This document shows positions 1 to 9,700 of a stretch of DNA of 64,000 nucleotides, in pieces; the first letter of the stretch is position 1; each line of letters starts with the position of its first letter. The DNA lies in contig OY783197.1 of the NCBI GenBank assembly GCA_963678675.1, positions 28,517,470 to 28,581,469 on the forward strand, given 5' to 3'. Made by a program: the position numbers and the translations under genes. The notes beneath the pieces were generated by a model. That model was given only the letters and a program-made list of their open reading frames with translations. It was not told where the DNA came from and ran no database searches. This stretch comes from Xiphydria camelus (Eukaryota > Arthropoda > Insecta > Hymenoptera > Xiphydriidae).

Positions 1-148
1 ATATTCAGTTATTCCAACCGAATGTTTAGTTACTCCGACCAAAAAGTGATCGATTTAACTAAAAAGATGGAGGATTCATATTTCACCAAACAGTTTGGTC
101 ATCGTCTCCGAGATTTTGGTTAGATTGACCAAATTGTCTTTCTCGGTG
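1..148. mobile_element. Family-A MITE, right part, cut by window edge
   Basis: The stretch matches the right half of the complete copy at 1103-1344, with the same run of TTTAGTTACTCC, AAAAAGT and GATTTTGGTT blocks, and it ends with TTTCTCGGTG. It is a short non-coding element cut by the window start. It probably lies in an upstream intron of SLC22 gene A. Confidence 0.6.
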
Positions 149-691
149 TTCGTGCACCCGTGTGTTACACCCTTTTCCCAGTCGAAAACGCTGTGTGTTT
201 GCGGACTAATTGCCGGGAGTTGAAAAGCGCGCGTCTATATCTGGTTGCACCGGTTATAACCGACTATACCTAGTCGATAGGCCGGTGCACAACGGCAGTG
301 ATAGCGACCTTGACGATCGAGCACCCGGCAGACCGCGGTCTCACCGCTCTCGTACCGAGCCTGGATCTCGGTCTCTCCATATCGCTCGGATCCGCGGCGA
401 TCGGCTTCGCACCCGGGACACATCCCGATTTTTCTCGACGTTTGCGTGATATTTTTTACGAGCATCGTCACGCGCGAAGATCTTCGGTGGCGTTCGTACA
501 TGGCGATCGGATTCCTTCCTTGGTGCAATTAAAAACGGCACAGCCATCGAAGTCGATTTATCAGCGATCTCGTCAGTCGAGAGAAGCGCGATTACCGAGA
601 GACGTCAAGTCAATGGCTACATGGGGAAAAAGGATTAGTAAAAAATGTTATGGGAAAATCCATGAATTCTTACAGTAAATCCCAATAACAG

Positions 692-866
692 AGTTCTTCG
701 AGGTGAAACATTGAACTTTTTGACAGATCACAGCGCATTTATTACAGTTCGTAAAATTTACCAATCTTCTATTAATACGTGTCGGGTGATTACGGGCTTA
801 TATTGCAACGAACTGTAAAAAGTACGTCGTGCCTATTAAAAAATTCAATGTTTCACCTCGAGGAGC
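692..866. mobile_element. Short palindromic element
   Basis: Inverted arms begin CTTCGAGGTGAAACATTGAA at about 697 and return as TTCAATGTTTCACCTCGAGG near 845-864. A smaller dyad (ACAGTTCG/CGAACTGT) lies inside. There is no coding capacity. It abuts the next element at 871. Confidence 0.55.
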
Positions 867-870
867 CTTA

Positions 871-1064
871 CACTGAGAAAAAAAAAAGATTAAAATGTAT
901 TCTGTTAGAAGGATAATCTGAGTACGAAAGGTAAAACAGATCAAAAATTGTCCTTCCAGGGTATAAAATTTAACCTTCCTTAGAATAATTTTCGATCCAC
1001 TTTACCTTCCGTACTCAGATTATCCTTCTAACAGAATAATTTTTAATCTTTTTTGTTCTCCGTG
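871..1064. mobile_element. CACTGAG-ended MITE with ~60 bp inverted arms
   Basis: It begins CACTGAGAAAAA and ends TTGTTCTCCGTG, with TA on both sides (869-870 and 1065-1066). The arms carry TTCTGTTAGAAGGATAATCT and its reverse complement for about 60 bp. The TA flanks fit a Tc1/mariner-type target duplication (inference). Confidence 0.7.
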
Positions 1065-1102
1065 TATTAAAAGGATTCGCTTTATGAATGTCTCCGTGTA
1101 CA

Positions 1103-1344
1103 CACTGAGAAAAATAATTGGGTTAAAGTGACGAAACGCATCTATTTAAACGCGTTTAGTTATTTTAACAAAAATACTGCTCAGTCGAACTAAATATTTA
1201 GTTACTCCAACCAAATGTTTAGTCATTCCAATCAAAAAGTCATCAGTTTAACAAATAACACGAGAAGGATCCATATTTCACCGAACAATGTTGCCATCGT
1301 CTCGAAGATTTTGGTTTGATTGTCCAAAATTATTTTTCTCAGTG
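1103..1344. mobile_element. Family-A MITE, complete copy
   Basis: It runs from CACTGAGAAAAATAATT to its inverted counterpart AATTATTTTTCTCAGTG. Related copies lie at 1-148, 30307-30534, 30150-30585 (interrupted) and 35670-35889. There is no open frame. It sits upstream of the first visible exon of SLC22 gene A, so probably in an intron. Confidence 0.7.
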
Positions 1345-1660
1345 TACAGACCTACCGTAATCACTGTGGAGTCTGTCTTATCGACAAAGTATCGCGATGC
1401 AGCGAGAATTGCAGCCACGCAATAAGCAGCGCGGATACAACTCGAGCAGAAACACGTATCTCCTGTAATTGCATGCATAGTATGTATTACCAGTCAGGGG
1501 CATATTCGATTACGCGACTTCCTCGCACGGAATCGCATAAATTCCTCTCGAATAGACCAACGGAGACTTGCTCGGCTCCATGACGCACGCACGGAGATAA
1601 CGCCATTTTCTTTGTCTTCGCCGACAAGCGACTCCCATTGTTACTAATTTCTCCGAACAG

Positions 1661-1969
1661 TTCTCGAATACGTGGGACCGAAATGGCGAACGTTCGTGGC
1701 GAACATGTCCATCGCCCTGTTCTTCACCTTCGCCGCGTGCGTTCTGCCCTGGATCGCTTATTTCCTGGCCGACTGGCGCATGACCACCATCGCCACGTCC
1801 GTGCCTCTGGTGCTGGCCATCGCCACGCCCTGGTTGATCCCCGAGAGCGCGCGGTGGCTGGTCAGTCAGGGCCAGGTCGAGAAGGCCATCTCGATACTGA
1901 AGCGGTTCGAACGCATCAACGGTACCAAAGTGTCGGACGGCATCTACAAGGAATTCGCGGTAGGTTGTG

Positions 1970-2007
<38 letters not shown>

Positions 2008-3878
2008 TGAGAGTCCTTCGATCGAGCCGTTGCACGTCGAATGCCTTTGTCGTTCGCAGGACACCTGCGCCCGAGTTCGCAAGGAGGAGGAAGCCGATAA
2101 AACGTACTCCGTTCTGGACCTCTTCAAGACTCCTCGTCTCCGAAACATCACGGTTCTGCTCATAGTCATTTGGTAAGCGGCCGACGCGCACCTCGCATTC
2201 CACGAGCGTTCGAAAGTTTTGAAAACGCCGGCCTGACGGGGAGAGTCGTTGACGATTTCAGGATGGCCATCTCCCTGGTCTTCGACGGTCACGTGAGGAA
2301 CGTCGGTAGCCTCGGCTTGGACGTCTTCGTCACGTTTACGGTCGCCTCTGCCACGGAATTGCCGGCCGACACATTCCTCACAGCTGTCCTGGACAGGTGG
2401 GGTCGCAGGTGGTTGGCCTGCGGATCCATGGTCCTCTCCGGTATCTTCAGTCTGTGGGCGTGCGCCGTTCCCACCGGTAGGTCCGTCCGAGGGAGCACGC
2501 AGGAAGGCACTTCCCGACGATATCCGTAATCGCGACAAATTGTCGCGTGTAAATGGGAAAGGTTGAAAGTGCCGAAGCCAAAATCGTTGAAAAGTCAAAT
2601 GAATTTGTTTAAGACTGCAACCGCAGAGCTACCTTTCGAACGCTCTATATGTATAAACTAAAACTGTATCAGGAGACACTTACAAGCATTACTGGGTTAT
2701 TGGCGATGGCACTTACACCTATTTTTATAAAAAAATCTTATACACAATCTTTTATTTCTGCAAGATATGGCACTTTCAGCCTTTTCCATTTACACGCCTC
2801 AATGGGCATGTTCACGATTTTGTTTTTTTCCTCATTCGTTAATACTTTTTGTGCTTATTAATAAGATGTGTTTGTTTTTTTTTTCTGAGCACTAATTTCT
2901 TTTTTTTAATGTTTAAAGTTTGACTTCGATCCAAACGAAATCCTTAGTGATGTCACTAAAGCCACTGGCAAGGGCCCAAACCCGGGTTTGTGAATCGTGG
3001 AGAATCTGTTGCCCGACTCTGATTGGTCAGTTAAAATGGCGGTGAAAGTGCGACGCTTTAAAACGAATGCCTTTCATAACATCTGAAAAATACTGGAAAA
3101 ACATTTTTTTAATGACCCATTTTTTACCTACATTACTTTAATACCCTAATCTTCCGATTCATGCACTTTAAACAGTTGTACAAAAAGTTGTGAACATGCC
3201 CATTATTTCACTGTCTCGTTATCGCTCACCGCGCAACGCGCTCTCTCTCTCTCTCTCGCTTCAAGGTCTCTACTCGGCCACCCTCGCCATCATGGGAAGA
3301 TTCTGCGTGAATATCTCCTACAACATCGGGCTCCAGTACGCCGCCGAACTGTTGCCCACGGTGGTCCGGGCCCAGGGTGTCGCGCTGATCCACATAATGG
3401 GCTACGTGGCCAGCATCGTGGCACCCTTCGTCGTCTACATGGCCGTCATCTCGCCCATCCTGCCGCTCCTCGTACTCGGCATCCTGGCCATCCTCGGAGG
3501 CGGCCTCGCGCTCTTCCTGCCCGAGACCCTCGACAAAGAGCTGCCGCAGACCCTGCAGGACGGCGAGGACTTCGGCAGGGATCAGGGAATCTGGGACATG
3601 CCCTGCCTCGCCAAGTACGTCGCGCCTTTCGCTCCGGATTCGTTCGTGCCTCCTCTCGTTCCGTCGAAGTCGAGAAGCACGATTTTTCTTTTATTCATCT
3701 CCGCAGAAAACCCGACGACGTGGAAGCACCGCCGCCGATGTTCTACCGCAGCTGCGTGCGGGGCTCGATGCGCGCCAGTCTTCGCGGGGAGACCCTGAGG
3801 AGCAGCATGATCCAAAGAACGAGCGTGAGGTCGCGCAAGAACGCGGCCGCACCCGCCGTCGAGGAGGAGCGGTTGTAA
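1661..3878 (+). CDS. SLC22-type organic cation transporter-like protein (gene A), 5' part missing
   Basis: This is the 3' two thirds of a major-facilitator (SLC22/Orct-like) plasma-membrane transporter. Coding exons by splice sites: 1661-1959, 2060-2172, 2262-2476, 3266-3614 and 3707-3878 (stop TAA). All phases agree and about 381 residues are visible. Seen: the YVGPK start of the TM4 region, the PESARW motif after TM6, a LDLFKTPRLRN cytoplasmic stretch, the TM8/9 loop LDRWGRRW, VRAQG, and the C-terminal signature LPETLDKELPQTLQDGEDFG followed by a basic tail (RSSMIQRTSVRSRKN). Exons for TM1-TM3, with the extracellular loop and the first MFS motif, are absent from 1-1660 and should lie before the window. 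The 3266-3614 exon (349 nt) equals the 176+173 nt exon pair of gene C, so one intron is missing here. Substrate cannot be read from sequence; organic cations or carnitine are family knowledge. Confidence 0.9.
1974..2002 (+). repeat. (GA)n microsatellite near a splice donor
   Basis: A 29-nt uninterrupted GA run begins 14 nt after the donor at 1960, in the short intron 1960-2059 of SLC22 gene A. It is complementary to the CT run at the end of a later intron (3241-3256). Confidence 0.95.
2545..2797. mobile_element. Palindromic element in gene A intron
   Basis: Arms of about 28 nt start CGTGTAAATGGGAAAGG at 2545 and return as CCTTTTCCATTTACACG ending at 2796. It lies in intron 2477-3265 of SLC22 gene A. 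There is no credible coding frame. Confidence 0.55.
2801..3204. mobile_element. Second palindromic element in same intron
   Basis: The ends AATGGGCATGTTCAC (2801) and GTGAACATGCCCATT (ending 3204) are exact reverse complements for 15 nt. The interior has no long frame. It follows directly after the previous element, so the two together make up most of this 789-nt intron. Confidence 0.55.
3241..3256 (+). repeat. (CT)n forming the polypyrimidine tract of an acceptor
   Basis: A 16-nt CT run lies 9 nt before the AG acceptor at 3264-3265 of SLC22 gene A. It is the only pyrimidine-rich stretch there, so it should serve as the polypyrimidine tract. Length changes in it could affect splicing (inference). 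Confidence 0.85.
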
Positions 3879-4396
3879 GCTCGATCCCTCCTCCCTCCAT
3901 CCAAAGTCGTGTGATACCGGAAACCCGAAGAGCGTTGGACGAACCGACCGTCAGCCGCTCGATCCTGCGGCTTCTAGGGGTCCGGAAGTGTAGCGCATCT
4001 GTGTATACATATATTCATATATTTATATATACAACTAAATTATACGTAGATTATTATCGGGGCGAACCGCCGAAGAGGTATCTCGTCGAAATAGTCAGAG
4101 ATCCGAGTCAAAGGTCTTGAAGGTGATATCGGCGCGAGGTGTTCGAAGAATGACGCCCGATGCGGTTCCGCATGTATATATAATTGACGAACGTGAAGTT
4201 TTCTCAATTGCGAGGGATCCGCTTGTGCGGGGGCATTGAGATACGCGCGCGAGACAGGGATACGTTCTGCGCCGTCGAACTCGCTGTGCCGGAGACACGA
4301 CGAGCCTCTTCGCGGACTCGAAAGTGAGCGTCGCACCGCGTGAATTGCTCGATCGTTGTTGTCATAATTTGTAAATAATTTTTTATCGCTGCGGAT

Positions 4397-4402
4397 AATA
4401 AA
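4397..4402 (+). terminator. Candidate poly(A) signal of SLC22 gene A
   Basis: AATAAA lies 519 nt after the gene A stop codon on the same strand. No closer AATAAA was noticed. Transcript 3' ends would be needed to confirm it. Confidence 0.4.
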
Positions 4403-5757
4403 GAAACGATGAAAATTGCTTTCGGGGCTCTTCTCGCTTGAAGCCAACGGAGCCGAGGTTGTAGCGGCCAGTAGATACGGCCTGGCAAACGTCCGCCGCC
4501 TTGAGCTATTATAGGAAGCAGTGGGTACAGTTCGTCACAGGTCCGTCACCCTACTTGTTCCCTTGTCGAATAACGGGTATTTCAGAATATACGTCCGAGC
4601 AAGACTGGTCAGTGGATCGTTAGGGTAGCTGTGCGCAATGTACACCCGGCACATGCCTTTGTCTTCATTTATTGATTTCAATGAGCCTTAACAACAGTTC
4701 AAAATAATTATCGGTGCAGGTAGCCAGGGAATTATTCAGATCGAAAAGGAAATTTCGCTGACTAGTGGAACTTTTACTCGTTACTCAAGCGTATGCATGG
4801 GTCGAACTGGCTTCTGGTGGGGGTATACGCAACCGGTATCCAGGAGATATACATCTACACCGGAGGGGGGTATTAGCGCACGCGGCCGGCACGTGCGTCA
4901 CGCCCGTTATACATTCGCGTGTCCCAACCGTACGCTTCCCCTCGTTCGAAGCACGAAAGTGGGAGCGCGGCGAGAGGAGAAGCTAAGCAAATTGATCGTC
5001 GAGCTTTTCGTGCGTCCACAGTGCCTTCGCGTTCTCGCGAGAAAAATCGAACGTCTCGGCAACGAACGCTCTCATCGAATCGAACTTCGGGGGAAGCAAT
5101 AGCCGCGCCGTTCCGTATCTCGCGACAAATCCGCCTGCTTCTTCCCCGAGCGTCGCTGTCGCTTCGCGGGTGTTCTCGAATTTCACGATGGTGAGAGCGA
5201 TACGCGTTGCTTGACGAATCGTAACCAGGCGGTGGCCGTGTGGCGGCGGAGATATGTTTTCTTCGAATGTCAACCTTGCTCGCACTTCGCTGCTCGTCGC
5301 GCGTCGCCTATTAGCATATTTTCGCTGTTCCGCGTGTGTACCTCCCGCACGATGTGTATCGTTAGCCAGATGGCACTCGTACGAAGAAACGGAAAATTCA
5401 CCGGAATCCCTTCTGGTATCTGTGAATAGCGATTAAATAATTTATCGAGTCCGATTACACAGAGGCCCCGGTGCTAACGAATTTTAATATCCCTCCAGCG
5501 ACGACTCCTCGCCGACAGTAATTCCGATTCGATTCGACGGAGCGGTTCGGAGCGAATCCTTGCTGCGCTATATATCCGCGGTAAGTATGGCGCAGCGTCA
5601 GTTGGTTTTAACTCGTCCGACCAATGCCATTCGCAGAGGGCATAATTATAATTGATCAAGCCGATGATAGTGCGGAACGAGCGAAAGCTCGGGGTTCTTT
5701 GATTGGACTGATGAGCTTTTCTATATATTTGTCTAATCTTAGATAACGGGGTGCAGT

Positions 5758-5954
5758 ATATCATATGAGGCTAAACTTATTCGCCAGGAAAGAGAAATCA
5801 CTATTATCTCGTTATCTATGAATTTTTGGCTCATGTTTGTATAGTACTTTTCAGTCGTATATCGATATAGGCCAAAAGAGAGTTCATCGATAATGAGATG
5901 ATTGTGGTTGAAGTTTCTTTCTGGCGAGTAAATTTAGCTTCGTATTATTATATA
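5758..5954. mobile_element. Family-J palindromic element, copy 1
   Basis: It opens with TCATATGAGGCTAAACTTAT and closes with the inverted form near TTTAGCTTCGTATTATTATA. It includes CGCCAGGAAAG/CTTTCTGGCG and a central AAAA/TTTT dyad. Copies of the same family are at 37898-38107 and 63942-64000 (cut by the window). Confidence 0.65.
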
Positions 5955-6787
5955 TATTTTTTTTTTCGACAACACTCGTATCTCGCCATTATTGATGTCA
6001 TCGTACCATATATTATGTCGTGCGTTTCGGAAATAATTACCGCGATTCACGCGTTATCGTAAGTCGCGTCGTTTTGGCAAAACGATGAGTAGGACTTATC
6101 TCATTCATTCGTGGTGACTAAAATTCTTATAAGATCATGACGCGCGTATCCAGGAAAAGGAAAGCTCTTCAGCCAATTTTTATTTCTCAATCGGTTGATC
6201 TATTCGGCTAATCCCAAAGTGGATCAATGTGTACTCGAGAGGGACACGTGTCATTTTTCATTTCATTCATTCGAATTGAAAGAAGCTTTTTTATCTCGCA
6301 CAGCGAAGTAATTTTTTTGGATAAAGAAACGTCAATTTTAGTCTCGCGTCAAGCCAATGAAGCGAAAGATAATGTACACATTTGCGGCGATGGATTACAT
6401 CACTCGTTTTAATGAAAAGCACAGCATTAGCGTTGCCGCCACTTAAAGGTACACGTATTTTGTACGCTGTATTCGTATGAATATCGATCTGAAGAATGCA
6501 GAACAGCGACTTGAACGTTATATAAATCAGCTGTACCGCGTGTAATTTAATTCCCGCCGAGAATCGATACTTGTTTTCGTAGTCGCATCGCAAGATCGAC
6601 GTTCGATTGAGATGGAATTGTAAATCGTCTTTTACCCGTAACAAATCGATCGTTCGTTAAACGATTGATGAAGCGCCGGGGGGTACAATTAAGATACGAC
6701 AACACCGCGATGTCTCTAGCGCCGCGACTGTGTTGTACGTCTTTACGTTTCTTTCTTCACTCGTGAAGCATCGCCGGCATCGCTAGG

Positions 6788-9700
6788 ATGAGGGACGAGC
6801 AGGCCGAATCTGCGGAAGTGCGCGTAACCAACGGGACGACGGCCCTGAAGCCGAAAGTCGAGTCTTTCGACGATGTGCTACCGCTCGTCGGCGATTTCGG
6901 AAAATATCAGTGGTTCCTCATGCTCGCTATTTTCCCGTACTCCGTCATCTACGCTCTCCTCTACTTTTCGCAAATCTTCCTGACCCTCGTCCCGACGGAG
7001 CACTGGTGCAGAGTGGAGGAGTTGGCCAATCTCACCGTGGACCAAAGGTTGGTAGCCCGCGTATCTTCCGCACTGAGAAAACAGTTTATTTACACACCGA
7101 GAAAACAATTTATTCGCAGTCAATAAATGTTTGTTCGAGTATGGCAAAATAAACAATTTATTGAATCAAGTAAATATTTGTTAACTATTACGATATTTAT
7201 TTGGCGCAATTTGATCCTTCGAAGTAATCATTTGAATGGAATACAAATTTTAATAATCAACATACGTATATTTTCTTGTCCTTCGAAATATTTATTTCAT
7301 CGTATTTAAAATTACATTTATTAATTGTTGATAAACTGTTCTCTCGGTACAGTTAATACGCGTATATTTGATTATGGGGAAAGAAAATTGTGGAGGTGTT
7401 TTTCAAAAAGCGTTATTTCCAAAAACTTCGTCTACTGAGGTACGGGTGGCATCACGCTCTACATGACCTAATGCTACAGTTTTCTTGCTTTCCTGCAAAA
7501 ATATGCCAAATGGAAATAACGCTTTTTGAAAAACACCTCCACAAATAGTTCCTCGGGCCAAGCAAATATTCATTAGCTATTACTCTATTTCTGTTTGAAT
7601 GAAAGAAACATTCTAATAGTTAACATATATTTGACTTGACGCAACGAAATATTTCTTTCGCCATAATCAAGTATACATCTATTAACTATCGATATACTCT
7701 CCTCTCAGTGCACGCTTTTTCGTGTTCGCTGGATCATCGACTAAGCCTGCTTTCAACGCGAATGCAGGGTGAAGCTCGCGATACCACTGTCCGAGGATCA
7801 CGCGTCCTACGACAATTGCCGTTATAAAGATCTGGAGTACGGAAAACTCCTCGCGGATGGAGTCGACTTCAAGTCCCCCGCGTGGCAGACAAACAAGACG
7901 ATCCAGTGCCGCGAGTGGGAGTACAATTTTACGCAGATTCCCTATGCCAGTATAGCAGCCGAGGTGAAATATTTCTAACTTTGACACACGACAAAAAATT
8001 AATCGTAGCATTTACAAAGTTTGTGGTAAATTTCAGGACAAGGTGAATTTATCGTTACAACTACAATTTTATTAATCATTACATTAAAAAGTACTGCTGT
8101 AATTTTTACTAAAATTCTAGTTATGGCAACGATAAAAATTGGCCCCGTCCCGAAATTTACCAGAAGCTTTGTAAATGTTACGATATTTTTTCCATGCAAC
8201 CTCTGAAAGCGTTAAAAGTATATTTACCGAGCTATAATTTGGTCATATTTCATTGGCCTTCACCGTGCACACCAGCTGGATTGGGTATGCGACCAGGAGT
8301 ACCTCATCTCGACGGCCCAATCGATCTTCTTCTGCGGTGCCATCATCGGTAGCCTGGCGTACGGCTGGGTAGCCGACCACAAAGGTCGCGTGCCAGCCCT
8401 GGCCATTTGCACCGGGATCGGTCTGGCGGCGACCATCGCCACGGCCTCCGCCAAATCTTTCTGGAGCTTCGCTCTGTGTCGATTTCTCACCGGAACAGCG
8501 TTCGACAGCTGTGTCTACATTCCGCTGATTATCAGTAAGCCGCTTTGTTTGCACGAGAGAGCAAAGACGAGTCTCGTCGACCTCTGATCGGACTTCGAAC
8601 CTTTCCTTCGCCGCAGCGATCGAATACATCGGGGTGAAGAGACGCACCCTGGTCATCAACATCGCCTTCGGCCTGTACTTCGCCTTCGCCAGTACGGCGC
8701 TACCCTGGATGGCTTATTTCATCGCGAATTGGAGGTACTTCGCGTACGCGACGGCGATACCATTTCTCAGCTTTTTCATTACACCGTGGATCCTTCCGGA
8801 AAGTGCGCGGTAAGTAAATCGACGAGCGATCGAATTATTCTCGGTATCCACGCACGTTTACTTCACCCCTTCGATTGACGACAGGTGGTACATATCGAAT
8901 CAACAGATGGATAAGGTCGTGGAGAAACTCCAAAGAATTGCCAAGATCAACGGAAAGAAACCGGATCGTCAGATTTACGAAATATTCGTCGTAAGTTAAT
9001 TTGAGAGGTTCGCGATAACTCTTACCGAAGGGGAAAAATTCTGTATATTTTATGTACAATCCACCTGTGGTTTTGCTCGTATACATACAGGGTGAGCCAA
9101 ATGTATGGAAACGGTGGAATAACTTTCGAGGGAGACATTTTGAAGGAAAATGTTTCAAAGAAAACATTTAGGATTTTTCCCTGGCCATCCAATGGTGACC
9201 TTGAATCTGACAATGAACTCGACCTTGAAGGTCATTCCAAGGTCAAGGTCGCTTTTTTAAATGGGAATCCCTATTTTTTATGGCGGATTTGGAAGGAGCG
9301 GAAAATTTTACGTCCGAATATGACCTTTGACCTTGACCTTGGATTCAAGGTAAAGGTCAACGATCAAATAGGAAAGTTTTAGTTTTTTTCCCTGGCCATC
9401 TAATGGTAACCATGAATCTGACCTCGACCTCGACCTTGAAGTTCATTCCAAGTTCAAGGTATCTTTTTTAAATGGCAACCTACATTTTTTATCCACCGAT
9501 TTATCTGAAATTTGGTACGGGGGTTTTTTTGGGTTGCTGATTACGATTCTGAAGATAGATTTTGAAAATACTTCAATACAAAATGACGGATCCAAGATAG
9601 TGGCAAAATTTTGGAATATCCACCGATTTATCCAAAATTTTGTGCTCATGTCACCTTGCCTTAAGTGGCCGGTTGCTAACACCATAAAAAATGTAGGTTG

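Larger units (their letters stand above)
3879..6787. other. Intergenic region between SLC22 genes A and B
   Basis: It starts with the likely 3' UTR of gene A, including AT repeats at about 4005-4035 and a poly(A) signal at 4397. It ends with the unmarked promoter and 5' UTR of gene B. A CpG-rich block lies at about 4850-5350 and a palindromic element at 5758-5954. I see no exon-like conserved protein segment. Confidence 0.6.

Noticed and set aside
1..1660. Missing 5' exons of SLC22 gene A
   Set aside because: I looked for WVCD, GxxxDxxGR and the N-terminal signature (FDD..P..G..G.YQW) in all frames and saw none; the stretch is MITE-rich and probably intron.
1510..2598. Minus-strand frame of 362 codons
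   Set aside because: It is antisense to real, motif-bearing exons of SLC22 gene A and contains antisense GA-repeat translation (SLSLSL).
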